Source: an uncultured Collinsella sp. (GTDB taxonomy: Bacteria; Actinomycetota; Coriobacteriia; Coriobacteriales; Coriobacteriaceae). Taken from it: a stretch of 64,000 nucleotides of DNA. A program made the position numbers and the translations under genes. Where the stretch lies: contig CAKUON010000001.1 in NCBI GenBank assembly GCA_934668875.1, forward strand, positions 186,001 to 250,000, read 5' to 3'. This document shows, piece after piece, positions 33,492 through 41,791 of this stretch; position 1 is the stretch's first letter; each line of letters opens with the position of its first letter. The notes beneath the pieces are model-generated. The model made no database searches. It was not told the DNA's origin and saw only the letters and a list, made by a program, of their open reading frames with translations.

Positions 33492-35091
33492 GGCAGGCCA
33501 CCTCCTCGGTCTCCTCAGCAGGCTTGAACATGCGCGCCGTCATGGCAAACTCCTTGGGCACGCTCATGGTCACAAGCGCCGTCTTGTCAAACGCCTTGAC
33601 GCTGCGCACGCGCACCACCTGGGCATCGCACACCGGCTCACCCGAGCGGCTCAGCGCGCGTCCGCAATCGCCCACCTGCGGCAACGGATAGAACTCATAG
33701 GGCAAGGTGACCGTTGCGGTGCCGTCACCACAATCCTCATTGACCAAGAAAATCGACTGGCCGGGGCAGCTGGCCACGCACATACCGCAGTCGATGCAAT
33801 GCGAATGCTCGACCACGATCGGCAGCGACGTGATGTGCTCGCCGATGGAGATGCAGCCCTTTTTGCAGGCATCCTGGCACGGATTACAGGGGATGTTCTG
33901 CGTGCACTCGATCACGGGGTGAACGCCAGCCATATGCGTCACGCCGGGATAGCTTTCGAGCTCGTCGTCCGCAAGATAGCCATGGCGCAGCAGGTGCTGC
34001 GAGACCGGGCAGCCCTCCTCCGTGGTCTCGATCTTCTTGCCACGGTTCTTGGGCGCAAACATGCCCTGGCGCAGCGTGTCGAGCGAAGCCTCGAGCTTAT
34101 CCTCGGACTCGCCGGCGTCCGCCGCGTCGGTATAGCCCAGGTATTCGGCAATCGCCACGCCCGAGATACGGCCCTCGATCATGGCCGAGGAGGCCTCTTC
34201 AATGCCAGCGACATCGCCCGAGACATACACACCAGGCACGCTCGTCGCGCCCTTCTCGTCGCACACCGGGACATAGCCACCGCGCTTGGGGTCATCGACC
34301 ATGTCGCAGCCGGCCATCGAGAGCAGCTGGCTCATGGGAGACAGGCCCACGGCCACGCAGATCGTGTCCACATCAAAATGCTTCTCGGTACCGGGCACAA
34401 CCTGCCAATGCGCGTCGACCTCGCCGATCGTGACACCGGTTACACGGTCGTCGCCCTCAGCGGCCACCACGGTATGCGACAGGTAGAAGGGCACGCCGCA
34501 GCGGGCGACCTTGGCCGCATGGACGCCGTAACCACCCACGCGCGGCGCCGCATCCACCAGCGCGACCACATCGCAGCCGGCCTGCAACAGCTGGAACGAG
34601 ACGACCAGGCCAACGTTACCCGAGCCGACCATGAGCACGCGGTCGCCCGGCTTTACGCCATGCAGGTTCATCATGGTCTGTGCGGCGCCGGCACCGATCA
34701 CGCCGGGCAGCGTCCAACCGGGAAAGTTGAGCGTGTTCTCGGCCGCGCCCGTGGCGACCAGGACGGCATCGCCCTTCACGTGGCGCACGACATCGCCCAC
34801 GCGCACCACGACCTCGCGGCCCTCGTACAGGCCGATCACCGTGGCGTCGAGCACTACGTTGACACCTGCCGCATCTGCCTCGGCAAGCAGCTCGTCGCCA
34901 ATGCGAAAACCGCGAACCTTGGCGCGGTGCTCCTTGGAGCCAAAGAACTTGTGAATCTGCTTGAACAGCTGACCGCCGGGACGGGCGTTCTCGTCAAATA
35001 CGACGACGTCGAGCCCGCGCTTGGCGGCTTCGATGGCAGCGGAAAGGCCGCTGGGGCCGGCGCCGACCACGACCAGATCATGACGCTCCAT
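33484..35091 (-). CDS. FAD/NAD(P) oxidoreductase with ferredoxin-type iron-sulfur domain (HcnB-like)
   Basis: This 535-residue protein begins with an FAD motif (LVVVGAGPSGLSAAIEAAKRG), has a second nucleotide fold (VLMVGSGNVGLVVSFQLLQAG) and GVYVSGDVAGIEEASSAM, the pattern of HcnB/OoxA-like alpha subunits. Residues about 395-455 add two cysteine clusters (CNPCQDACKKGC and CIDCGMCVASCPG), consistent with iron-sulfur clusters that the typical HcnB lacks. The protein probably passes electrons from the DAO-like subunit. Its ATG lies 1 base past the stop of the small [2Fe-2S] subunit gene. Confidence 0.8.
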   Translation of the reverse strand: MERHDLVVVGAGPSGLSAAIEAAKRGLDVVVFDENARPGGQLFKQIHKFFGSKEHRAKVRGFRIGDELLAEADAAGVNVVLDATVIGLYEGREVVVRVGDVVRHVKGDAVLVATGAAENTLNFPGWTLPGVIGAGAAQTMMNLHGVKPGDRVLMVGSGNVGLVVSFQLLQAGCDVVALVDAAPRVGGYGVHAAKVARCGVPFYLSHTVVAAEGDDRVTGVTIGEVDAHWQVVPGTEKHFDVDTICVAVGLSPMSQLLSMAGCDMVDDPKRGGYVPVCDEKGATSVPGVYVSGDVAGIEEASSAMIEGRISGVAIAEYLGYTDAADAGESEDKLEASLDTLRQGMFAPKNRGKKIETTEEGCPVSQHLLRHGYLADDELESYPGVTHMAGVHPVIECTQNIPCNPCQDACKKGCISIGEHITSLPIVVEHSHCIDCGMCVASCPGQSIFLVNEDCGDGTATVTLPYEFYPLPQVGDCGRALSRSGEPVCDAQVVRVRSVKAFDKTALVTMSVPKEFAMTARMFKPAEETEEVACHE

Positions 35092-35092
35092 G

Positions 35093-35476
35093 CTACTCAG
35101 CCTCCTTTACGGCAGCAGGGCTCGCGGCGGCCTCGGCAACCAGAGCCTCGGCGCGTGGGTCATCCAAATCGAGCGGGGCGACGCCGTCTTGCGTGCGTAC
35201 GTCCATACCGGCGGCAAGCGGCGTCATGCACGTACGCACGTTGGGCTTGCCGTCCACGACCATGACGCAGTCCGTACAACGACCGATAGCGCAAAAGATG
35301 CCGCGTGGCTCGTGGCGCTTGGCGGTGAAGCGATGAACCTCGACACCCGCGGCCTTGAGCGCCATGGCGATCGGTTCGCCCTCGTACCCTTCCATCTCAA
35401 CGCCGTCATAGGTAAAAACGACTCGACCCCCCTTGCTGGGAGCACCCAAAATGGGATGTTCGACAATCCTGGACAT
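35093..35476 (-). CDS. [2Fe-2S] ferredoxin-like subunit (HcnA-like)
   Basis: The 127-residue protein has the compact ferredoxin fold of HcnA-type subunits: FTYDGVEMEGYEGEPIAMAL, then the cluster-binding FCAIGRCTDCVMVVDG followed by VRTCMTPL. It is the first gene of a five-gene operon (HcnA-like, HcnB-like, BFD, DAO-like, alcohol dehydrogenase). A terminator separates it from the polyamine transport genes, so its promoter must lie in 35477-35595. Confidence 0.82.
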   Translation of the reverse strand: MSRIVEHPILGAPSKGGRVVFTYDGVEMEGYEGEPIAMALKAAGVEVHRFTAKRHEPRGIFCAIGRCTDCVMVVDGKPNVRTCMTPLAAGMDVRTQDGVAPLDLDDPRAEALVAEAAASPAAVKEAE

Positions 35477-35589
35477 GGCACCACCAAAACCCCTCTCGTC
35501 TATCGGTTACCAACAGCGCCTATCCTACGATTTGACCTGTTAACGAGCCGTTTCCGCTCGATTACCATTCAAAGGGAAACAAACGGATG

Positions 35590-35633
35590 CAAAATAAAAA
35601 ACGAGGCAGGGGAACAGCCATCCCCTTGCCTCG
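35590..35633 (-). terminator. Terminator between the polyamine-transport and oxidoreductase operons
   Basis: On the minus strand ACGAGGCAAGGGGA pairs with TCCCCTGCCTCGT (one bulge) and is followed by TTTTTTATTTTG. It follows the ornithine-cyclodeaminase-family gene after about 40 bases. Confidence 0.88.
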
Positions 35634-35671
35634 TCCACAACGTCAACGCGCCGTGCGTGTCCTTATGCGAT

Positions 35672-36805
35672 TTAGGCCAGCGCAGGTGTGTCCCAGAGCT
35701 TGAGCTCCTGCCCCAGGCCCATCTCAACAGCCTTGCGGTAGATCGTGGTGCCCCAGCTCACGTCCTCGGTATTGATGCCGCCGATGCTAAAGAAATAAAT
35801 GTCGTCCTCGCTCGTACGGCCCGGATCGACCCCGCGCACGATATCGCCCAGGTCTACCACGCGCTCGCGCGGCAGCATGCCGTAATCGACCATATCGACC
35901 CACTCGTTGCCGAGTGTACCGCACACGTCAAAGCGGCCGATCTCATCGCGCCAGTCCTCGTACATGGGATACAGGTCGGTCACGCACTTCCACTCGCCCT
36001 CGATAAACGGCTCGCGGTCGGCATACAGATCACTCGGGGCGCAGATGAGTGCGCCGGGCTTGACCCATTCGCGCTTGACGCGCGGATATGTCTCGATGCC
36101 GCCGTTCTCGTTGGTGGCGACACTCACCAGGTCGCTGTCGCGGATGGCCTCTTCCTCGGTATCGACGATCACCACGTTTTTAATGCTCGGGAAGTTCTGG
36201 TGCACGTAGTCTACGTAGGACTCCAGCGAGCGACGGCCGCGGCCTTTGACCTTTACCGTCTCGATATCGGGACGCTCCATCAAAAACGAGCGCAGCGTGG
36301 TCTTATTCATCACGCCCGGGCCGATAATGCCCACGGTGCGGACGTCCTTGCGAGCCAGATAGCGCACACCCACGGCAGGTACGGCGGCGGTGCGATAACT
36401 GCTGATAAGGTTCGCACTCATCAGGGCCAGCGGCGCTCCGGTATCGGGATCGTTGAGCATGAGCGTCAGAATCGAGCGCGGCAAGCCCTTCTCTCGGTTA
36501 TTGACATTGGAGCCGTACCACTTAAGGCCACACATGTTGTAGATGCCGCCCAGGTAGGAACACATGGCCATAAAGCGTCGATCGGGTCCGGCAACAGGCA
36601 TGTTGGGAAACGGCGAACTCTCGGGAAAGTCCAGAAAGGCGCCGTGGCTGTTCTTATTCTTACCGCTCATACGGTAATCACCCAAGCTCAGCAGCTTAAA
36701 CTGGTCCTCCATCACATCGATGCAGTGCGCCATATCGGTCGCGCCCGCCTTAATGATGTCGGGCTCCGAAAGAAACCTAAAATCGACTTCGGTCGAGCTA
36801 CTCAT
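35672..36805 (-). CDS. Ornithine cyclodeaminase / mu-crystallin family protein
   Basis: The 377-residue protein has the family's Rossmann region (VRTVGIIGPGVMNKTTLRSFL) preceded by LMSANLISSYRTAAVPAVGVRYLA, matching the substrate-Arg and NAD-binding blocks. Family members catalyse ornithine to proline, opine or alanine dehydrogenation, or imine reduction. The long N-terminal part (MCSYLGGIYNMCGLKWYGSN) fits a full-length enzyme. It lies 6 bases after potD, so it probably acts on the imported amine or opine. The exact reaction cannot be named from sequence. Confidence 0.72.
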   Translation of the reverse strand: MSSSTEVDFRFLSEPDIIKAGATDMAHCIDVMEDQFKLLSLGDYRMSGKNKNSHGAFLDFPESSPFPNMPVAGPDRRFMAMCSYLGGIYNMCGLKWYGSNVNNREKGLPRSILTLMLNDPDTGAPLALMSANLISSYRTAAVPAVGVRYLARKDVRTVGIIGPGVMNKTTLRSFLMERPDIETVKVKGRGRRSLESYVDYVHQNFPSIKNVVIVDTEEEAIRDSDLVSVATNENGGIETYPRVKREWVKPGALICAPSDLYADREPFIEGEWKCVTDLYPMYEDWRDEIGRFDVCGTLGNEWVDMVDYGMLPRERVVDLGDIVRGVDPGRTSEDDIYFFSIGGINTEDVSWGTTIYRKAVEMGLGQELKLWDTPALA

Positions 36806-36811
36806 ATCGAT

Positions 36812-37918
36812 CTATCCCTTCAGATTCGTCCAGATCTTGTCGTATTTGCGCAGTACCTTGGGCGGCAGGGCCTCGGTGCGGCGCCCATGCTTAAACACGT
36901 CGGAGGGCACGTTCTCAACCGGGTTGTTTTGAAAATCCTCATCGAGCAGCTTGATTGCCTCGGTATTGGGCTGCACGTAGGGATAGTCCTCCGAAACCAC
37001 CTTGGCCACCTCGGGACGCAGCATGTAGTTGATAAACTGCAACGCATTGTCGTTGTGCTTGGCGCCCTTGGGGATGCACCAGTTATCGGTGCCGATGCCG
37101 CAGCCCTCGCTGGGAAACGCCACCTGGATCGCCGGGTTATCGCGCTGCGCCAGAGCAATCTCGGCCGTCCAGATGATGCCGGCAATACAATCGCCCGAAA
37201 CCAGCGCGTTGCGGGGGCTATCGGAGTCGTACAGCTTAAAGTTCGGCTTGAACTTGGCCGCCTGTTTGGCAATCTTGGCGATGCTCTCGTCGTCTTTCTC
37301 GTTGCCGGTCAGGCCCACCGTCATGCCGGCGACAGCGAGCACCTCGCGAAAATCGTTCAGCGTCACGATGTTGCTGCGGAACTTCTCGTCGAGCATATCG
37401 GTAAAGCTCTCGGGCTTATCGACCTCGTCCTCGTTATAGGCAATCGCGGTGCAGCTGCCCATAAACGGGATGGAGTACTTGTTGCCCGGATCGAATTCCT
37501 GATCCATATACTGCTTGCCGATATTGCCCTTGTTGGTGAGCTTGGCAAGGTCGAGCGGCTCGAGCAAGTCCTGCGCAATCAGGCTTTTGACCATGTAGTC
37601 GGTCGGCTGCAGAATATCGTAGGTGCCCTCGTTTTCGGTCCTTACCTTGGCCAGCATGTCCTCGTTGGAGGAGTAGAGGTACTGGTTGATGTGGATACCC
37701 GTCTCCTTCTCAAAACCCTCGAGCACCGAATCGGGCACATACTCGGTCCAAATGAAGATGTTGAGCTCGTTGGGGTTGTCGGATTTTCCGCATCCCGTCA
37801 GGCCGCCCGCGGTACCGACCGCAAGTCCGGCGGCAGCCAGGCCCAGCGCACCGCGCAAAAACTGTCGGCGCGAGATTTGCTGCTTGTGGAAGGCCTCCAT
37901 CACATCGAAGTCGCCCAT
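36812..37918 (-). CDS. potD: Spermidine/putrescine ABC transporter substrate-binding lipoprotein
   Basis: The 368-residue protein has a twin-arginine motif (SRRQFLRGALGLAAAG) and a lipobox (LTGC), so it is probably a Tat-exported lipoprotein. The mature part resembles PotD/PotF: NIFIWTEYVPDSVLEGFEKE, YDILQPTDYMV, and DNWCIPKGAKHNDNAL. It captures a polyamine or related cation for the PotBC channel. It begins 3 bases after the potC stop codon. The usual acidic ligand residues were not checked individually. Confidence 0.85.
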   Translation of the reverse strand: MGDFDVMEAFHKQQISRRQFLRGALGLAAAGLAVGTAGGLTGCGKSDNPNELNIFIWTEYVPDSVLEGFEKETGIHINQYLYSSNEDMLAKVRTENEGTYDILQPTDYMVKSLIAQDLLEPLDLAKLTNKGNIGKQYMDQEFDPGNKYSIPFMGSCTAIAYNEDEVDKPESFTDMLDEKFRSNIVTLNDFREVLAVAGMTVGLTGNEKDDESIAKIAKQAAKFKPNFKLYDSDSPRNALVSGDCIAGIIWTAEIALAQRDNPAIQVAFPSEGCGIGTDNWCIPKGAKHNDNALQFINYMLRPEVAKVVSEDYPYVQPNTEAIKLLDEDFQNNPVENVPSDVFKHGRRTEALPPKVLRKYDKIWTNLKG

Positions 37919-37921
37919 GTC

Positions 37922-38767
37922 CTAGCGCCCCCTTTCCTGGCTCAGCTTGGCTGCGGCACGACGTTCACGCCATTTGTCAATCACGCCGCTCTGGGTAATC
38001 ACCACGACGGCAACCGTTCCCAGCAAGATCAGCGTGGACAGCGCGTTGACGTCGGGTACCACACCGCCCTTGATGGACTGCATGACCTTGAGCGGAAAGG
38101 TCAGGTCCTGGCCGTAGACAAAGTAGGACACGACCACATCATCGATCGAAAGCGTAAAGGAGAGCAGCGCGCCTCCGGCAATGCCCGGGGCCAGCATGGG
38201 CAGCGTCACCTTAAAGAAGGTGACCAGGCGATTGGCGCCCAGGTCCATCGACGCCTCCTCGAGCGACGGGTCGTAACCGTCCAGGCGGGCACGGACGTTA
38301 AAGATCACAAAGCTCACGCAAAAGGTAACGTGCGCGATGATCAGGCCCACCATGCCACGGGGCACGCCCACCTTTACGTAAACGAGTAACAGCGAGATGC
38401 CCATGACGATCTCGGGGATAACCACCGGGATGTATAGAAGGCTGTCAATGAGGTTGCGACCGGGGAACTTGTAGCGGTAGAGGCCCACGGCCCCCAGCGT
38501 GCCCAGCGCGGTCGCCAGGGCCGTCGTGGTGATGGCGAGCACCATGGTGTTGCCAAAACTCGCCAGCAGCGGGCCGTTCTGAAACAGGTGCACATACCAG
38601 CGCAGGCTAAAGCCGCCCCAGCTCAGATACGGCTTCTCGGTGTTGCCGTTAAACGAGTTGGCAACAACAATCACAATGGGCAGAAACAAAATCGCATAGA
38701 TCAGGGCGCAAAAGACAACACCCGTCCCGCGGCCCAGCTTGTGCTTGGTTTGACGCTTGATCGCCAT
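37922..38767 (-). CDS. potC: Spermidine/putrescine ABC permease PotC
   Basis: The 281-residue protein has six predicted membrane helices, starting with GVVFCALIYAILFLPIVIVV, and the EAA motif EEASMDLGANRLVTFFKVTLP on the cytoplasmic loop that contacts PotA. PVVIPEIVMGISLLL is typical of PotC. It sits between potB and potD with 3-base gaps, forming a classic potABCD order. Confidence 0.9.
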   Translation of the reverse strand: MAIKRQTKHKLGRGTGVVFCALIYAILFLPIVIVVANSFNGNTEKPYLSWGGFSLRWYVHLFQNGPLLASFGNTMVLAITTTALATALGTLGAVGLYRYKFPGRNLIDSLLYIPVVIPEIVMGISLLLVYVKVGVPRGMVGLIIAHVTFCVSFVIFNVRARLDGYDPSLEEASMDLGANRLVTFFKVTLPMLAPGIAGGALLSFTLSIDDVVVSYFVYGQDLTFPLKVMQSIKGGVVPDVNALSTLILLGTVAVVVITQSGVIDKWRERRAAAKLSQERGR

Positions 38768-38770
38768 TGC

Positions 38771-39706
38771 CTACACCCCCAAGCTTTCCATATCGCCGCC
38801 GGCCTTTTGGTAAATCTTGACCAGCAGCAGCGTTATTGCGATGAGCAGAATCGAAAGCGCGGCACCCAGGGGCCAGTCGTTAGCGCTTTGGAACTGACGC
38901 TGAATCAGGTTGCCGATAACGTCGGCATTACCGCCACCCAGGATGTCCGCGATATAGAACGCACCCAGGCTGGGGATGAACACCATGATGCAGCCCGAAA
39001 AGATGCCGCTCATAGTCTGGGGAATCACGACCTTAAAGATCGTGGTCAGCATATTGGCGCCGAGGTCAAAGCTCGCCTCGATCTGCGACTCGTCGAGTTT
39101 TTCGATGGCGGCGTAGAGCGGCAGCACCATAAACGGGAACATGTCGTAGGCCATGCCAAAGACCGTGCATGCCTGGTTGTACAAAAACTGAATAGGCTCG
39201 CTCGTCGCGCCGATCGCCATCAAAAAGGTGTTGAGCTGACCGGTTGCCGAAAGGAAGGTACGCCAGCCATAGATGCGTACCAGAGAGTTGGTCCAAAACG
39301 GGATGATGATCATCATATACAGCAGCGTCTTTTTGGACTTAAACGTACGACTGATCAGATAGCTAAACGGATAGGCCAGCACCAGGCAGATGGTCGTGGA
39401 GACAGCCGCGATCAGAATGGATTGCCCGTAAATCTTGAGATACTCGGGATCCAACATGGCCTGGAAGTTATCGAGCGTAAAGCTGTAGACCACGTTGTAG
39501 TACTGGTCGGTGGAACAAAAGCCCATGATCAGAATGTAGAGCAGCGGCACCGCGATAAACGCCAGCAGCCACAAGGTGACAGGGCCCACGGTAACCAACG
39601 CCGGCAGCGTGTTGGAACGAAAACGGCGGTGGCGCTCGATGCGGGCGGCCTCGACGTCGTGCTCGGTGGCGGCGACAGTCGCCGCCATAGTTGCGATATC
39701 GGACAT
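38771..39706 (-). CDS. potB: Spermidine/putrescine ABC permease PotB
   Basis: The 311-residue protein has six predicted helices and the EAA loop IEASFDLGANMLTTIFKVVIP. It has MMIIIPFWTNSLVRIYGWRTF, a conserved PotB block. A longer cytoplasmic N-terminus of about 35 residues (MSDIATMAATVAATEHDVEA) precedes helix 1. It is the second gene of potABCD, 12 bases after potA. Confidence 0.9.
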   Translation of the reverse strand: MSDIATMAATVAATEHDVEAARIERHRRFRSNTLPALVTVGPVTLWLLAFIAVPLLYILIMGFCSTDQYYNVVYSFTLDNFQAMLDPEYLKIYGQSILIAAVSTTICLVLAYPFSYLISRTFKSKKTLLYMMIIIPFWTNSLVRIYGWRTFLSATGQLNTFLMAIGATSEPIQFLYNQACTVFGMAYDMFPFMVLPLYAAIEKLDESQIEASFDLGANMLTTIFKVVIPQTMSGIFSGCIMVFIPSLGAFYIADILGGGNADVIGNLIQRQFQSANDWPLGAALSILLIAITLLLVKIYQKAGGDMESLGV

Positions 39707-39718
39707 GGCTGTCGCCCC

Positions 39719-40831
39719 CTAACGCATCTCGGCATTCTCGAGTGCCGAGAAAAAGACCTGGTCGAGTGTCTTGATGGTGCGGGCATCCGCCGGATCCCAG
39801 TACAGGTAGACCGGACCGTTCTCGGGCAGCTCGTCGCCGGCGAGACGTTCCAGACGGACCTCCTGGCCATCGGGCAGCACCACAATCGCCTTGATCATGG
39901 AGCCCACGTACACCTGCTCACGAACGGTTCCCATAAGCGAGAAGCCATCGCGCGGCTCGAGCGCAAACTGCATGCGCTCCGGACGCACCGATACGGCCAC
40001 AAGCTCGCCAAAGTGAAAGCCCTTGGCATTGGAGCGAATCGTGCCGGATTCGAGCGAAATCTCGAGTCCATCGGGCGTGTCGGCCGAAACCATGCCCTCA
40101 AACAGGTTGGTCTCGCCGATAAACGTGGCCACGAACTTGCTTGCCGGCGCCTCGTAGATCTCCCTAGGCGTACCGATCTGCTCCAACACGCCGTCGTGCA
40201 TAATCGCGATGCGGTCGCTCATGGTGAGCGCCTCTTCCTGATCGTGCGTCACATAGAGAAACGTGATGTTGAGCTTGCGCTGGAGGCGCTTGAGCTCGAG
40301 CTGCATCTGCTTGCGCAGCTTGAGATCGAGCGCACCCAGCGGCTCATCGAGCAGCAGGATCTTGGGTCGGTTGACCAGGGCGCGGGCGATGGCGACGCGC
40401 TGCTTTTGACCGCCGGACAACTGGTCGGGCTTGCGCCCCTCAAAACCGCCGAGCTGCACCAGGTCGAGCATCTCCATCACGCGCTCGCTGATCTCGTCCT
40501 TAGAGACTTTCTTCATCCTAAGGCCATAGGCCACGTTGTCGAAAATGGTCATGTGCGGAAACAGCGCGTAGCTCTGGAACACGGTGTTCACGTCGCGCTC
40601 GAACGGCTCCTTGTCGGCCACGTTGGTGCCGGCGAGCAGGATCTCGCCCGTCGTGGGCTGCTCAAAGCCGGCAACCATGCGAAGCGTCGTCGACTTGCCC
40701 GAGCCCGAAGAGCCCAGAATCGTCAGGAACTCGCCCTCCTGCACATCGATGGACAGGTCCTTGACTACATGGTTCTCGCCGTAGAACTTGTTGATGTTCT
40801 TAATCTGGACGAGCGGTTTGGTACCAGGCAT
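39719..40831 (-). CDS. potA: Spermidine/putrescine ABC transporter ATP-binding protein PotA
   Basis: The 370-residue ATPase has Walker A GSSGSGKST, signature [15 protein letters not shown], Walker B ILLLDEPLGALD and a C-terminal TOBE-type regulatory domain (from about residue 260). It energises PotBC. The ATG at 40831 follows AGAAGG; a longer upstream open frame overlaps the P-II gene and is rejected. The start lies 28 bases after the P-II gene, so P-II and transport genes are probably cotranscribed. Confidence 0.93.
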   Translation of the reverse strand: MPGTKPLVQIKNINKFYGENHVVKDLSIDVQEGEFLTILGSSGSGKSTTLRMVAGFEQPTTGEILLAGTNVADKEPFERDVNTVFQSYALFPHMTIFDNVAYGLRMKKVSKDEISERVMEMLDLVQLGGFEGRKPDQLSGGQKQRVAIARALVNRPKILLLDEPLGALDLKLRKQMQLELKRLQRKLNITFLYVTHDQEEALTMSDRIAIMHDGVLEQIGTPREIYEAPASKFVATFIGETNLFEGMVSADTPDGLEISLESGTIRSNAKGFHFGELVAVSVRPERMQFALEPRDGFSLMGTVREQVYVGSMIKAIVVLPDGQEVRLERLAGDELPENGPVYLYWDPADARTIKTLDQVFFSALENAEMR

Positions 40832-40859
40832 GGCAATCGCCTTCTCTCGATCCGTCAAC

Positions 40860-41210
40860 CTACAGCGCGGCGTTGCCACGCTCGCCGGTACGGATACGCA
40901 CGGCATCGGCAATATCGCGGATGAAGATCTTGCCGTCTCCCACGCGGCCGTCGGCCATGCGCTCTCGAACCGCCGAGATGATGGTCTCGACATCCTGGTC
41001 GCGCACGACCACACTTGCCTGGATCTTGGGCAGCAGGTTGATGTTGATCTTGAAGCCGCGAATCTCGTTGACGCCATCGGTCGAGGCGCCCTTCTGCGTG
41101 CCGCAGCCCATAACGGACGAAACGGTCATGCCGCCGCAATGCACCTCGTCAAGAATGGCCTTCAGGCTCTCGAGCATCTCCGGGCGGATGATGAGTACCA
41201 GTTCCTTCAT
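40860..41210 (-). CDS. P-II family signal protein lacking the uridylylation tyrosine
   Basis: The 116-residue protein has the P-II core: a first strand and helix with EMLESLKAIL, and the nucleotide-binding GDGKIFIRDIADAVRIRTGE. In GlnB/GlnK the T-loop carries Tyr51; here it reads GCGTQKGASTDGVNEIRG with no Tyr, so uridylylation is unlikely and control would be by ATP/ADP/2-oxoglutarate binding alone. Its position as the first gene before potABCD suggests direct or transcriptional adjustment of amine uptake to nitrogen status. GGGGAG precedes the ATG at 41210. Confidence 0.85.
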   Translation of the reverse strand: MKELVLIIRPEMLESLKAILDEVHCGGMTVSSVMGCGTQKGASTDGVNEIRGFKININLLPKIQASVVVRDQDVETIISAVRERMADGRVGDGKIFIRDIADAVRIRTGERGNAAL

Positions 41211-41302
41211 GGTTTTCTCCCCTCTTCGGTGGCGGTGAACGTGCCTGTGCGCGTTCGTTGTTGGGGATTATGCGTGCCAAAGCCGCCCGTTTTATTAACG
41301 GA

Positions 41303-41316
41303 GTGTTTTGAAACAC
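41303..41316. promoter_or_regulatory. Palindromic operator candidate upstream of the P-II/pot operon
   Basis: GTGTTTTGAAACAC is a perfect 14-bp palindrome about 95 bases upstream of the P-II start codon. A possible -10 (CATAAT, 41267-41272 on the minus strand) lies between them. The palindrome would suit a dimeric regulator; none is encoded next to it. Confidence 0.45.
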
Positions 41317-41380
41317 GGGCGACGCCGAGCGTTTACGCCCGCGCAACATAGGTCGCGAGCTGGCAATATGTTCGAAATAC

Positions 41381-41430
41381 AAACGAAACGCCGGTCGCAC
41401 GGAAGCCTATCCGCACGACCGGCGTTCTTT
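41381..41430. terminator. Hairpin terminator after the SMR gene
   Basis: AACGCCGGTCG (41387-41397) pairs with CGACCGGCGTT (41416-41426), with further partial pairing inside. On the minus strand TTTCGTTTGTATTTC follows. It separates the SMR gene from the P-II/pot operon. Confidence 0.75.
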
Positions 41431-41461
41431 AATTGCGCCAGAGAGGGTGCTGCCCGGCAAA

Positions 41462-41782
41462 CTACGAAGCGCTCGCAAGGTTCACAATCACTACGCCCGC
41501 AACACACAGCCCAAGCCCCACAAGCATCATCGGGCTCAGACGGTCACCAAAAACGAGCACCGAGATGGCCGAGGTGGCGACGATGCCCGCAGCACACCAT
41601 GTGGCATAGGCGCTCGCAAGATCGAGCACGTTGAGGACGAGCGAAAACAAATAGAAGCTCAAACCGTACAGCACGACCGTCGCCACACTGGGTGCCAGCA
41701 CGGTAAAGCCGTGCGTTGCCTTGAGCGCCGACGACGCGCCGATTTCGCAGGCTATGGCAATAGCAAGCTGAACGTATGGCAT
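41462..41782 (-). CDS. Small multidrug resistance (EmrE/SugE-type) transporter
   Basis: The 106-residue protein has four hydrophobic helices and the essential Glu in helix 1 (QLAIAIACEIGASSALK), the proton and drug site of SMR proteins. The helix-2 to helix-4 pattern (SFYLFSLVLNVLDLASAYAT, LVGLGLCVAGVVIVN) fits the family. Substrates could be quaternary ammonium compounds or guanidinium. GGAGGG precedes the ATG at 41782. It follows the half alcohol dehydrogenase gene after 9 bases, so the two may be cotranscribed. Confidence 0.85.
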   Translation of the reverse strand: MPYVQLAIAIACEIGASSALKATHGFTVLAPSVATVVLYGLSFYLFSLVLNVLDLASAYATWCAAGIVATSAISVLVFGDRLSPMMLVGLGLCVAGVVIVNLASAS

Positions 41783-41791
41783 ACCGCCCTC

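Noticed and set aside
35090..38389. A plus-strand open frame of about 1,100 codons antisense to the oxidoreductase and polyamine-transport genes
   Set aside because: It lies opposite well-supported genes, has the composition of a GC-rich shadow frame (many His, Leu, Arg, Ala), lacks a ribosome binding site and shows no recognisable domain.
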